A stretch of DNA of 21,777 nt from Gnetum montanum (lineage: Eukaryota > Streptophyta > Gnetopsida > Gnetales > Gnetaceae). The stretch is from assembly GCA_015680685.1 (NCBI GenBank), contig MNCI01017913.1, positions 524,222 through 545,998 of the forward strand. Reading direction: 5' to 3'. Below, in pieces: positions 1-8,521 of this stretch. The translations under genes and the position numbers were made by a program. Each line of letters opens with the position of its first letter. Positions within the stretch are counted from its first letter, which is position 1. The notes under the pieces are model-generated. The model ran no database searches and had not been told where the DNA came from. It saw nothing but the letters and a program-made list of their open reading frames with translations.

Positions 1-1
1 C

Positions 2-761
2 GTGCCCCCCGCGGCCATCATCCACCAGATCAACGCCCGGATCCGCGGTTTCCTGTGGCAGGGGGGCAAAGGGGGGAGCAAACTCCATCTTGTCAATTGG
101 CATCGCACAGCCCGTCCTCGTACGGCGGGGGGGCTGGGGGTCACCGCGTTTGAGGATGAGTGTGCGATGGGGCAGCAGCGGCTGGTCCGTCGGCTCACTC
201 GAGCTCGGGGGGAGTGTAGTCAGTGGGGCCGTATCGTTCACCGGAAGTACACGCTCTGGATGTCTGGTCCACATGTCTCGAGGCCTTGGATGACTCTCTG
301 CCAGCATGTGCGGCGGATGTTGAATCTGAACTGGCTCCACCTCGAGCTGCGTGCCCTGTTGACCCATAAATACCCCCTGAGGATGGTTGGATGGTAGTTT
401 GGCGCAGGCGGCTCCCTGAGAAAGTAAAAATCTTTCTCTAGCTGCTCAAATCCGCCGCGCTCCCCGTTCGTGTGTTCCTGCAGCAGTGTAGCATCTTGCA
501 GGACCCCACGTGTCCGCATTGTGGCCACAACCCCGAGACCCTTAACCACTTCATTTATGACTGCCCCTGCATGCGCGCCACTTGGCGCGCATGCAGAAGA
601 TCCCCTCGCGGCAATTTGACGGTGATTCCTGGTCAGCGCTTATACTTTGGCATGCTTGGAAGGCGTGGAATCGCACAGTTTTCACTCAGGCAGCTACCCC
701 CCAGCAACTTATCCAGCAGACTCGCCGGGCGTGGCGTGAGATTGTGGCCGCTATGGGGTAG
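2..761 (+). pseudogene. LINE (non-LTR retrotransposon) ORF2, C-terminal fragment with zf-RVT region
   Basis: This is the 3' end of a plant LINE pol gene, whose full protein copies element RNA by target-primed reverse transcription. Three frames must be joined. Frame 2 (2-394) carries the segment after the polymerase core, including IRGFLWQGGKGGSKLHLVNW, which is typical of plant LINEs. Frame 1 (about 397-590) carries a WRRRLPEKVKIFL-type stretch and the zinc-binding motif CPHCGHNPETLNH followed by YDCP (about 511-567). Frame 3 (591-761) carries the usual tryptophan-rich tail (WSALILWHAWKAWNR) and ends at TAG 759-761. A TAG near 439 sits where relatives have Trp. The endonuclease and catalytic reverse transcriptase would lie left of the window. 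With two frameshifts and an amber it is dead. The family call is firm; the joins are approximate. Confidence 0.85.
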
Positions 762-2081
762 ACGCCGACGTACGAGCCTGGCTGCGCGGACTTCCAGGCG
801 GATGAGGAGCTGTGGCGGATGGTTTGCCAATGTGGATGGGATGCCCTACTGTAGCGGCTGGTCGGGGACCCTGACCTGTCTGACAACTCTTTCTTTACCA
901 ACTGGCGCGGCGATCAGACCTTCTTCCGTGGCCGTGTAATTCGCCTGATAGAGGCTACTCTGGCCAACTACCTGGGGATCCCGGCCGCTAGGGAGATCAT
1001 CCTGCCAACCTCCCGTGGCCTCCATAACTTGACGACCTTTTTCGAGGGGCTTTCCCCAAGAACGCAAAGTCGTCAGGTCCCTCGGACGTCCCTTCCGTGC
1101 CTTTGGGCTCATGTGGTCATCTTGGTCGAGCGCTTCTTTGTGCAGTTGGGGAATGTGTCCAAACTCCAGGGGTTGCATTTCACCTTCCTGCGGTGCTTGA
1201 GGGAGGGCACTCGGGTAAACCTGCCGCGCTTCTTCCTCGAGGTCCTCTGCCTTCAACGGCGGGGTCACCGTTCGGGGCTTATTTTGGCCCTGTGGAGGGG
1301 GGCGGGGGGCAAGGGGCGCCGGGCCCATCCTCTGCCCCCACTAGGGGCCGTTGTGCTGCCCCCTGCTTCCCCCCCTTCCTCCACTCCGCGATGTCAGGCC
1401 GCTCTCCACCTTTCCTGGGGTCGCCGCTTCCACCGCAACCCTGCCCTCTCGCCCGACCCCCCCAACACCCCCCCGCACTGGGAGGTGCAGCTTCAACAGG
1501 CGGTTGCTGCGGCTCGGGAGGCCGAGCAACGGTCCTCGGAGAGTCGGTGGACCGAGGCCCTGGCCAAGTGGCGCGTTGACCACGATGCCCAACTCCAGGA
1601 ACAAGTGCAGTAGCTGAACAGGCAGCATACGCTCGCAATGGAGACCTTGCATGCCCAGCTCACGGATGAGCTCCGGGACAGGATTAGGGAGGAGCTGCGC
1701 CAGGAGGAGGCGGACCGACAGGCCCAGGAGGCATCGGCTCGGGAGGAGCAGGAACGTCTGCAGGAGGAAGAGGTGCAACGGCAACGGCAACTCGACCGAG
1801 CGCATCAGCACAGCGCCTGCCAGTGGCTCAAGGGAGGGTGCTGCCCGTATAGCATCCTTGGAATTAGCTGTGAGAGCTCCTGGGGGGAGCTCAGACGACA
1901 CATCCGACGTGCGTCCGCTAGATTCCACCCGGATGCGGGGCACTCTTCACCAGACCGGCGTAGGCACGAGGCTTTTTTGCAGGGGTTTCAACAAGCCATG
2001 AACTTCGTGGACACAGAGGACCATTGTGCCACCCTGGACCTGCTCCACGAGTTGGAGTTGCCTCGATGTCCCTGCCACTAG
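762..2081 (+). pseudogene. Plant transposon-protein-like domain + coiled coil + C-terminal J-like (HPD) domain
   Basis: One frame, in phase with the preceding LINE tail, stays open for about 440 codons with only two ambers (852 and 1611). The first part (about 762-1250; motifs WRGDQTFFRGRVIRLIEAT, NYLGIP, then INLPRFFLEVL-like text) resembles the N-terminal domain of 'putative plant transposon protein' families found beside plant retroelements. A proline/glycine-rich linker follows (about 1290-1470). Next is a strongly charged, Glu/Gln/Arg-rich coiled coil (about 1485-1800). The end (about 1839-2010) has the layout of a J domain: a YSILGI helix I, a basic helix II, an exact HPD (1926-1934) and helix III (RRRHEAFLQGFQQAMNFV). 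J domains stimulate Hsp70 ATPase through HPD; a role here is inference. The start codon is unknown, because the frame has no convincing ATG before the conserved block (ATG 816 is possible). I list it as a pseudogene because of the ambers. If they are read through or are errors, the ORF is intact. Confidence 0.6.
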
Positions 2082-2323
2082 CTGCCAACCCACCCCTAGC
2101 CCCTCCCCCCCCCATTCTCTGTTGGGTTCGTCGTTGTTGTGGGGTTGTGCTCCCCCCCTCTTGTCCTCCCCCCCTTTCTCTTGTGTTGTGGGTGCACGCC
2201 CCCCCCCATGTTGGGGGGTTTTTGAACGTCTGTACGGCTCCGTGGTTCGGCCGCCATGTTGGGGCTCGGCCGGGTTTTTCACGTGATCTTTTGTGGGTTT
2301 CCGGGGCCACCCCCCCTCTTCGG
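2082..2323 (+). other. C/T- and G-rich noncoding tail after the J-like ORF
   Basis: After the TAG ending the J-like frame the sequence becomes runs of C and T, with G blocks such as ttggggggtttttg and a pair of ccatgttgggg motifs (about 2207 and 2256). No reading frame here looks coding. It is probably the 3' untranslated end of the retroelement in this contig. The contig stops at N 2324, so no poly(A) tail or LTR end can be seen. Confidence 0.4.
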
Positions 2324-2324
2324 N
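2324..2324. other. Single N: probable scaffold join
   Basis: One ambiguous base lies exactly where GC- and CpG-rich sequence changes abruptly to AT-rich sequence. With three other single Ns in the window it looks like a fixed-length gap between contigs. Linkage of 1-2323 to the rest is therefore unproven. Confidence 0.7.
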
Positions 2325-2945
2325 AACACAACCACCGCCTTGTGTACCTCACACTTCTCCTAACTTTCAACTTTCTCATCCTTTCCCTCCTTCTACATTA
2401 CCACCAACTATTCTTGAAGTGTCTACACCACAACAACAACCCACGAACGTTACTTGTGCTACTATTGCCAATAGCAGTGAGAGACTTCCTCAAAATCAAA
2501 GTTTTCCCTTCTTTAGACATGACTGTAGGAAGGGACAACATAGTTCCAAGGCCACTGCATTCTCCAACTCAGCACAATTCCAACACTATTGTGCATCCTT
2601 CTCCTCGAACCCTACACCTCGTGTCACTTCATCAGGGCCACCAATTAACACTCCAACAACCATACGGGCCAATGAATACAGCCATGGAGGGCAACATCCC
2701 GATCCTTGCATACCATCTTATAGTCTCAAGTATCATAGTGGGTCAACTCTTTACCCAGGAATCACATTTTATTAATTTCCTCACTATGCTTACTATAATC
2801 AGGTGTGTGAACCCCAATGGGATAAGTATGATCATGTTTCGACATTTCCAACATGCAAGGATCCTCATCTTTCATTTATTAATCCTCACCATGCTCAACC
2901 ATTTAGTTATGGGGGATATCCCCCATTCTAATAACAAGAAGGATT
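2325..2945 (+). pseudogene. Gag-like Asn/Pro/Tyr-rich retroelement pseudogene fragment
   Basis: Frame 1 runs from the contig edge to about 2930 with one in-frame TAA (about 2773-2775). The product is low complexity and rich in Ser, Thr, Pro, Asn, Gln, His and Tyr (for example STPQQQPTNVTCATIANSSE). After the stop the same frame continues with a Tyr/Pro/His-rich block containing YAYYNQVCEPQWDKYDH and FSYGGYPPF. Compositionally this resembles the linker or C-terminal region of plant LTR-retrotransposon Gag proteins. No capsid or zinc-knuckle motif is visible, so the family is inferred from composition and from the surrounding retroelement debris. The longer ORF in another frame that crosses N 2324 is a shadow. 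Confidence 0.35.
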
Positions 2946-3060
2946 AATAAATATTTTTTATTTTCTTTAGTTTTATAATTTTTTATTTTTCAGTTTTTCA
3001 TTTTTCAATTTCTTGTTTTATCTTTTTGCCATTTTGTCTTTTTATCTTTTTATAAGTAAT
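2946..3060 (+). repeat. T-rich low-complexity tract
   Basis: About 115 bases made almost entirely of T-runs broken by single A, C or G (tttttattttctttag and similar). It directly follows the gag-like pseudogene. It could be a pyrimidine-rich terminal tract of an element or simple low-complexity DNA. There is no coding potential. Confidence 0.6.
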
Positions 3061-3084
3061 CTCATCTACGAATAAAACACTCAT

Positions 3085-3128
3085 GTGGCTCATTGGTTGA
3101 GGTGTGTTCTATGTTATCGAGTCTCGAG
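3085..3128 (+). repeat. Possible tRNA-derived SINE head (A-box and B-box-like pair)
   Basis: The stretch gtggctcattggttgagg (3085-3102) resembles an RNA polymerase III A box. About 11 bases later gttatcgagtctcgag (3113-3128) resembles a B box (GGTTCGANTCC) with two extra bases. Plant tRNA-derived SINEs begin this way. No cloverleaf can be folded, so it is not a functional tRNA. No 3' tail or target duplication was identified. Confidence 0.3.
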
Positions 3129-3130
3129 TG

Positions 3131-4316
3131 ATCAATTATTTGGACAGTGAGCCCATTACACCCACTCATCCATTCTACAAATAATAGGTTCTGTTTCAGG
3201 GTACAGTGATATTATTGACATTCTTAAAACTTAAAATTAATTTTGTGTTCATTGTACCTAGAATGAAGAAGGATGGATCAAGAGGGAATGATTAGGGTGT
3301 GACATCAAGGGAATTTGTGGATTCTCTTTGGTGGTGTCTGTGAGAGTGATCACGCAACATGGTTATACTAAGATCCTTGTAGATTTAATGCAAAATGGGA
3401 GCACGAGTAATCACAAGGCACTCAAAAATCCAATGTTGTTCTAGGGGGTCCCACTAGAAAGAAATGCACCCATGCCTGAGGGTTGGCAGCTTCTCTGGAT
3501 TCAGCATTCAAAAACAACAACAACAACAACAAAAGAAAGTGCCACAAAGAAAAAATCACTCCTCCCTTGAACAAAATGACAAGTGATCATACGCCTTGTT
3601 GTTATGATACTCTCATAGTTATTCACCATGGGATGAAACAATGCAGTGTCACTGATCAAAGGAATGGACTTGGTCCTAATCTTGGAATGATGGGTTAATG
3701 ACACATTAATCATGCTTTACATGAAGGATTCATTATGCCCTGGGTCAGTTACCTCATGTCCCAATCTCTACAATCCCTTCTATAGTCTGTCTCATCTCAC
3801 TATTCATGTAATTGTAGCTCATGTCTCGTATAGCATAGAATTCTTACCTCATTCTGGTGATACTTACATATGTGCATTTTGTGGAACCAGTGTGGATTAC
3901 ATTTAACCCTTCTAGTGCCTACGGACATTTTTAAGTGTGGTTATGCAAGGGCATTATAGGTTGGAACCTATTTTGGGGAGGACCTACTTAAGTAATTTTT
4001 GTAATTTGCACTCATAACACATCTTCCGCACATCATCTATTACCCTCAATGTATTGTCAACAATATTTTTCCCTTATTACTATCCCTTCGATTCAAACGT
4101 TCCTATGAACCATCACATAGCCTTTTTCTCTCCCTTATAATCCGAAGTCTATATTGATAAATTCCACACCATCATAATTTTTGTGCCTTTAGAACTAGTT
4201 GAATTACCCTAGAACCCTTCAACACTTGTCCAGATGTCCTTAGTTTACATCATTTAATTCAGAAAAATATTAAAATTTTGGTATATTCTATAATTACCTT
4301 AACATCGATAGGCCGC
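3131..4316. other. No gene recognised; AT-rich sequence with an (AAC)n microsatellite
   Basis: I see no frame here with recognisable domains; the open stretches are under 80 codons and lack homology I can name. A short (AAC) microsatellite lies at about 3513-3533. The content looks like decayed retroelement or intergenic DNA. Confidence 0.5.
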
Positions 4317-4343
4317 AATATCGTGGCCAACGTGATATCACGT
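4317..4343. repeat. GATATC palindrome with an inverted copy of the 5.8-kb LTR-like start motif
   Basis: Bases 4330-4343 form a perfect 14-bp palindrome (acgtgatatcacgt). The adjoining 4317-4331, read on the minus strand, is gttggccacgatatt. It differs at one base from gttggccatgatatt at 5822-5836, where similar GATATC hairpins also follow. This may mark the end of a second, inverted copy of the same LTR family. Confidence 0.45.
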
Positions 4344-4819
4344 CCCAAAAATATATATATACATGATCCCCCTACACTACTTAACATCATTTACAACTGT
4401 TCACGTGGGGGAATTTTTCAAATTTCTCTCTACAACTCACGATTGTGCACCCCTTGCTTTCATATCCATAACTCGCTCGCTGGTACCCCGATTTTCATTT
4501 TGTTTGCACCTACTTGAACCCAGAGTGTTCAACTTTGTTGTGGGGGAGGGGCACACGCCGAATAGAGCATAATTGTTTTGAAATTCATCATCACCCGAAG
4601 GACATTATTAAGGGTAACTAGTTATAAAATTAAGGATAAATGCGCTAAAAATAATTTCATCTCCTTAGTTATACCAGGAAACTAGATTTGGAAAACACCT
4701 AAGCAAAGAGGATTAAATATTATAATATTTTGTGGAAATTTTAATTAACATCACATGGAGATAAAGAAAATTCATTAAGGCAAGCAGTAAGGTATAACCT
4801 AACCTTGGTAACAACCTTA
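4344..4819. other. No gene recognised
   Basis: AT-rich sequence with a short (AT) run at about 4350-4361. Two overlapping open frames of 69-79 codons (4278-4572) show no family features, so I leave them uncalled. Confidence 0.5.
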
Positions 4820-5633
4820 CTAACGATTGGCCCCATGTGATTGTAGATGGTCCCAAAACACGGACAACAGGAAGGTCCTGCTCAAGGTGGAATCAAGTGA
4901 CCTAGGAGAGGTGAAGGACATGTTCTTGTTGAACAACATACAGAGCAGGAGGAACAATCATTTAGTATCCATCAAGAAGACCCTGCCACTATACAATCAA
5001 GGTAGGTGGAAGGAGAAGCTACTGCAGCGTTTAAAAAGGACAACATCTCACATTGCCCTAGGATTGTGTTTAGGCCATCCATGAAAGGTCCATATTTATT
5101 GCAATGATCATGGAATTAAAATTTGGACCTTTCGTAGAATTTGCTCCGGAGGCCGTTAGGGATCACCTCAAAGGATCCCCATTATGGCCTACCCTCTCTA
5201 AAAGCAATGCCTAGTACTTAGGGAAAATGTACCAATTTTGGCACAAAAAAGAAGAAGGTACCATGGTTAACATTTATAGTGTGACTGTTGATTTCTCTGT
5301 TCAAGCCATTTTAGAAGTATTAAACCTTTAAAATACAAGGCCAAAGTTTGCTTAGAACCAGCTAGACACTTTCAAAACTGAGCAACTTAATAAACTATTG
5401 ACAGAGAATAAAAGGGTGGTGGAAGAAAAAGAGAAGGCTAACTAGGATGCCTCTATGGCACAAGCACAAACTTATGCACACGCCAAGGCACTCAAGGCCT
5501 TACAAGAGGAGAAACTCTAGGCCATACTTCAATGCCATCAAATCCCAAGACTTGGAGCACAAGACAAGGGAAAGACACCCATGGAGGAGCCACAGCCACC
5601 AGGAACTACATGAGTTCCACCCAATCTTGTAGT
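4820..5633 (+). pseudogene. Degenerate retroelement-type ORF ending in a coiled coil; function unknown
   Basis: At least two frames are involved. The first (about 4850-5097) contains EQHTEQEEQSFSIHQEDPAT and a KDNISHCPRIVFRPSMKGPY stretch. The second (about 5085-5625) contains FGPFVEFAPEAVRDHLKGSP, then a YQFWHKKEEGTM block. It ends in a heptad-like, Glu/Lys/Ala-rich segment (EQLNKLLTENKRVVEEKEKA, then AQTYAHAKALKALQEEKL). The second frame has five stops before its end, four TAG and one TAA, several plausibly from CAG or CAA. A globular N-terminal part plus a C-terminal coiled coil recalls the accessory ORFs of plant gypsy elements, and an LTR-like promoter region follows at about 5821. I do not recognise the protein. 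Confidence 0.4.
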
Positions 5634-5848
5634 TATAGGATTTTCTTTTGCGTTCTTCGTGTTGTGTATCAATTTTATTCTGATTTCACACTGTGGCATG
5701 AATCCATTCTAGTTTGTCAATAATCCCATACCTATCCATTGTGTAATGAATGGAGCTTCTTCTCACTTTAACTCAATAACGAGTTTTCATTCATTCATGG
5801 GGGTATGATCAGTCATGAATTGTTGGCCATGATATTATGTATGTGATA

Positions 5849-5915
5849 TCATGGGCGACACAATATCACATACGTGATATCATAGCCTAGACGCGATATC
5901 GCATACGCGATATCA
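5849..5915. repeat. Pair of ATAC-loop GATATC hairpins in the LTR-like U3
   Basis: Two stem-loops share an atac loop. One is atatcac-atac-gtgatat (about 5863-5880). The other is gatatcgc-atac-gcgatatc (about 5895-5914). A further tgatatca palindrome lies just upstream (about 5843-5850). All are within 100 bases of the TATA-like box, where transcription-factor sites or silencing targets are often found in LTRs. Confidence 0.65.
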
Positions 5916-5931
5916 CAACCTATCTCCACAT

Positions 5932-5942
5932 CCATAAATAAG
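5932..5942 (+). promoter_or_regulatory. TATA-like box of the LTR-like region
   Basis: ccataaataag lies 20-30 bases downstream of the hairpin cluster and before a T-rich stretch, as expected for a retroelement Pol II promoter. No transcript evidence is available. Confidence 0.35.
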
Positions 5943-6250
5943 AGGCTGGAAGATTTGGAAGGGAGTTTTTTGTTTTAAGATTTCAATATTTTTTAGTATT
6001 AAGGTAGGGACTTTTTGTCAATTTTTTCCTCTTAATACTTTCTCCCAATGCATGCCCGCAGTGTGATGATTGTAATTGTACGACATCCTTATTCAAGTGT
6101 GAAGTACTTGGACTCGCACATGACCAGCAATAAAGATTGAGATTACTTTATCATTGCCACATCCACTTAGCTTAATTATTTAATTGTTATTGTTATTTAT
6201 TTCTTTCTTAGTTAATATCTTTCTACCCTTATCTCCTAGTAACGCAGAAT

Positions 6251-6682
6251 GAGTACAACTTAATCACGAGCATTTAAGTGTGACTACTTGGTAACCCAGT
6301 AGCGTACCTAGGCCATGCGCTTGGTAATCCTAGTGATAGCTGTGCATGAGGTCCAAGATGTGTACGGATGATTAAGGAACATATGCTCATCACACTTAGG
6401 CTAGTTTAGATTCTCTCTCACCCTCTCTCTCTCCTAGCTTAGTTAATATTATATCCCATCATACCCAGGAGTAGCATTAGTGTAGGAACACATCATACAC
6501 CTCACTCTGGACTAAACCATACATGAAAAAGCTAATACTAGTCCAGGTGGGAAGATAGCGAACTACAATGAACGAGTAACTATCTAGATACCATAACTAG
6601 TCCATCTGCGGAGTTCGATCATATCATGCGTGAAGCACTCATATTCGTATGGTTGAGTGTAGTGGTAACTCACCACTCATCA
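6251..6682. other. No gene recognised; CT microsatellite
   Basis: Contains a (CT)n-rich run at about 6411-6437 and no convincing coding frame. A short inverted pair, agtggt and accact, lies at about 6660-6676, right at the breakpoint where the minus-strand reverse-transcriptase homology ends. Confidence 0.45.
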
Positions 6683-7990
6683 CAAGTGCTCTTCCACATT
6701 AGAACTATACACCAAAATATCATCAAAAAAGATAATGTTATACTTATCCATCAAGTCCTTCAAGACATCGTGCATCAATATCATGAATGTAGCAGGTGCA
6801 TTCATGAGCCAAAATGGCATCACCAACCACTAAAACAATCCATCTAGTATTTTGAAAGTTGTCTTTTACTCATTACTAGGCTTTATTCTAATTTGATGGT
6901 AGCCACTCTTCAAATCAATTTTGCTAAGAATTTCAGCAAAGGCAAGAATCAAAGATATCATTCATCCTTGGAATAGAAAACCTATACCTCACTATAATCC
7001 TATTCACTACCCTAAAATCAGTGCACATACTCCATTCATCACTATCCTTTTTTGGTACTATCACTACTAGAACTACATAATGTGAAATGGATTCCCTCAC
7101 AAAGCCATTTGCAAGTAGTGCCTTTACTATCCTTTGCAATTTAGCCCTCTGATTTGGTATCATCTAGTAATCTCTCTTGTTTGGAATGATAGAAGTAGGG
7201 ATGAAGTTAATATAATGTTGTACATTCCTCATTGGTAGTAGTCCATCCAATTTCCCCTTGAATAATTTGAAAAATTTCTCCTTAAAGCTTAGCACACTTT
7301 TAGGAAATTCAACCTACATATCATCATGGTTAGTAGCAATTGTTGTCATAACAACAAAACCAAAACTAGGTTCATCATGTTCCTTAATATATTCTCTCTC
7401 TCCTAGAAGGATTAAGGAAGCATTAAGTGAGCTTTGCTACCTCACTTGTTCAGCTATCATAGGAATCAAATCATGGATTCCATCAATTCTAACAACACTC
7501 CACACATTTCTTTCTTTATCAAACTGAGCACCATTATCAAAATTTGAAGGTCTACCAAGAATTACATCAGCACAATATGTTGGAAGCACATCATACCTTA
7601 CAACATCATGAAAACATTCAATTTTAAATTTTAAAGTATATTATTCCCTCACCTCTTGGGAATAATCTTTAGACAACTAATGCACCTTATATTACCTTGG
7701 ATAAGGATTAGTTGCCAAACCCAATATAGCAACTTTTCTATAAGAAATAAAATTTTCTTAGGCTTCCCCATCAATCAAAATATGAATCCATTCCCCACTA
7801 AGAAAATAACTATCCCCAATTTGAAATAATAATTTTTTATTAGGATGATCTCCTCTATTGACATTCCCCATGAATGCATAAGAATTTAATTAAAAAACAT
7901 GCTCAATCTTTGGATCATTTGGATTACCTCTCTAAAGAGCTTGGCTTGATGTCTCCTCCACCTTAATGGTTTGCACATATTTGTCCTTAG
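6683..7990 (-). pseudogene. Ty3/gypsy retrotransposon protease and reverse transcriptase (truncated)
   Basis: Read on the minus strand, the protease comes first. An IDGE-type active-site region lies near 7758-7781, then LGLATNPYPR and the C-terminal LGRPSNFD block (about 7536-7561). A linker leads to LDGLLPMRNVQHYINFIP, the usual lead-in to Ty3/gypsy polymerase. The reverse transcriptase follows: ALLANGFVRES, VPKKDSDEW, DFRVVNR, YRFSIPRMND (6933-7163), then KIDLKSGYHQIRIKP, MPFWLMNAPATFM, and the catalytic FFDDILVYS (about 6701-6730). It stops at EEHL (6683), where RNase H and integrase would normally follow. Several stops and a frameshift near 6935 show it is dead. The protease Asp-Ser/Thr-Gly is altered to Asp-Gly-Glu. 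The gag side is cut at about 8000 by the plus-strand LTR. Confidence 0.88.
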
Positions 7991-8113
7991 TGAAACACCG
8001 TGAAATTCTGAGGCCTCGATGATTCAGCAAAGTCTCAAAGCTCATGCAAAGATTTGTAACAAGTCGCACATCTCAGCAAGTTTTCTTTTTTCGGCTAAGG
8101 GCCTATTACACTA

Positions 8114-8135
8114 TATTATGCAGCGCAGCATAATA
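8114..8135. repeat. U3 hairpin 1 (8-bp perfect arms)
   Basis: tattatgc (8114-8121) and gcataata (8128-8135) are exact reverse complements around a 6-base agcgca loop. Confidence 0.75.
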
Positions 8136-8200
8136 GACTCCAGAAAGACTAAACAGAAACAAAGGATGCACAGTGACAACACTTCAATTTTTGCAGGTTC

Positions 8201-8240
8201 GCTATATTACGCTAAGTTATGCTATGCAGCGTAATATAGC
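8201..8240. repeat. U3 hairpin 2 (13-bp perfect arms)
   Basis: gctatattacgct (8201-8213) and agcgtaatatagc (8228-8240) are exact reverse complements around a 14-base loop that itself repeats the tatgc word. Confidence 0.85.
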
Positions 8241-8511
8241 ATAACGCAGCATAATGCAACTAGATAATTGAGATAGAAATATTCAAGCATTGGCAATTCT
8301 TATGCTGCAATACACTCTCCAGTGTATTACAGTGTAACCGCAAGAAAGTTTGTTACCAAAAGCTCCAGCAAGGGTAGATTACGATACACTACGCTTCAGA
8401 GCGTAACGTAGCGTAGCACCACAAGCTTCAAACACAAGCGCACCAAGTCAATGGCATTTTGTAGGTTCAGGACATGCATCATCTAAATTGCATTTTTCTC
8501 TTGACCCTAAC

Positions 8512-8521
8512 CTTATAAATA
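8512..8521 (+). promoter_or_regulatory. LTR TATA box
   Basis: cttataaata is followed by a ctctagttg block. The same TATA plus ccctagttgg pairing appears in the other LTR copy (18429-18446 in the flipped contig, and minus strand near 18540-18552). Conservation between two diverged copies supports a real promoter. Confidence 0.6.

Larger units (their letters stand above)
5821..6250 (+). mobile_element. LTR-like region: TGTTGG start, GATATC hairpins, TATA box
   Basis: The block starts with tgttggccatgatatt. It carries a cluster of GATATC-centred hairpins (5833-5915), then a TATA-like ccataaataag (5932-5942), a T-rich stretch and an AT-rich tail. Upstream palindromes followed by TATA match the U3/R layout of a plant LTR. 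The same start motif occurs inverted at 4317-4331. No second full copy, terminal CA or primer site was found, so the right end is only an estimate. It may be a solo or truncated LTR. Confidence 0.4.

Noticed and set aside
846-1943. Several long open frames on both strands in the GC-rich contig (for example 1341-1943 minus)
   Set aside because: High GC lowers stop frequency. Only frame 3 on the plus strand carries recognisable domains.
2024-2947. 307-codon plus-strand open frame
   Set aside because: It crosses the N at 2324, joining two contigs, and its composition on each side is that of a shadow frame.
3085-3128. Functional tRNA gene
   Set aside because: No acceptor stem or anticodon arm can be formed around the A- and B-box-like words.
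4278-4572. Two overlapping 69-79-codon plus-strand ORFs
   Set aside because: Different frames over the same AT-rich DNA, no motif, and no codon pattern that favours either.
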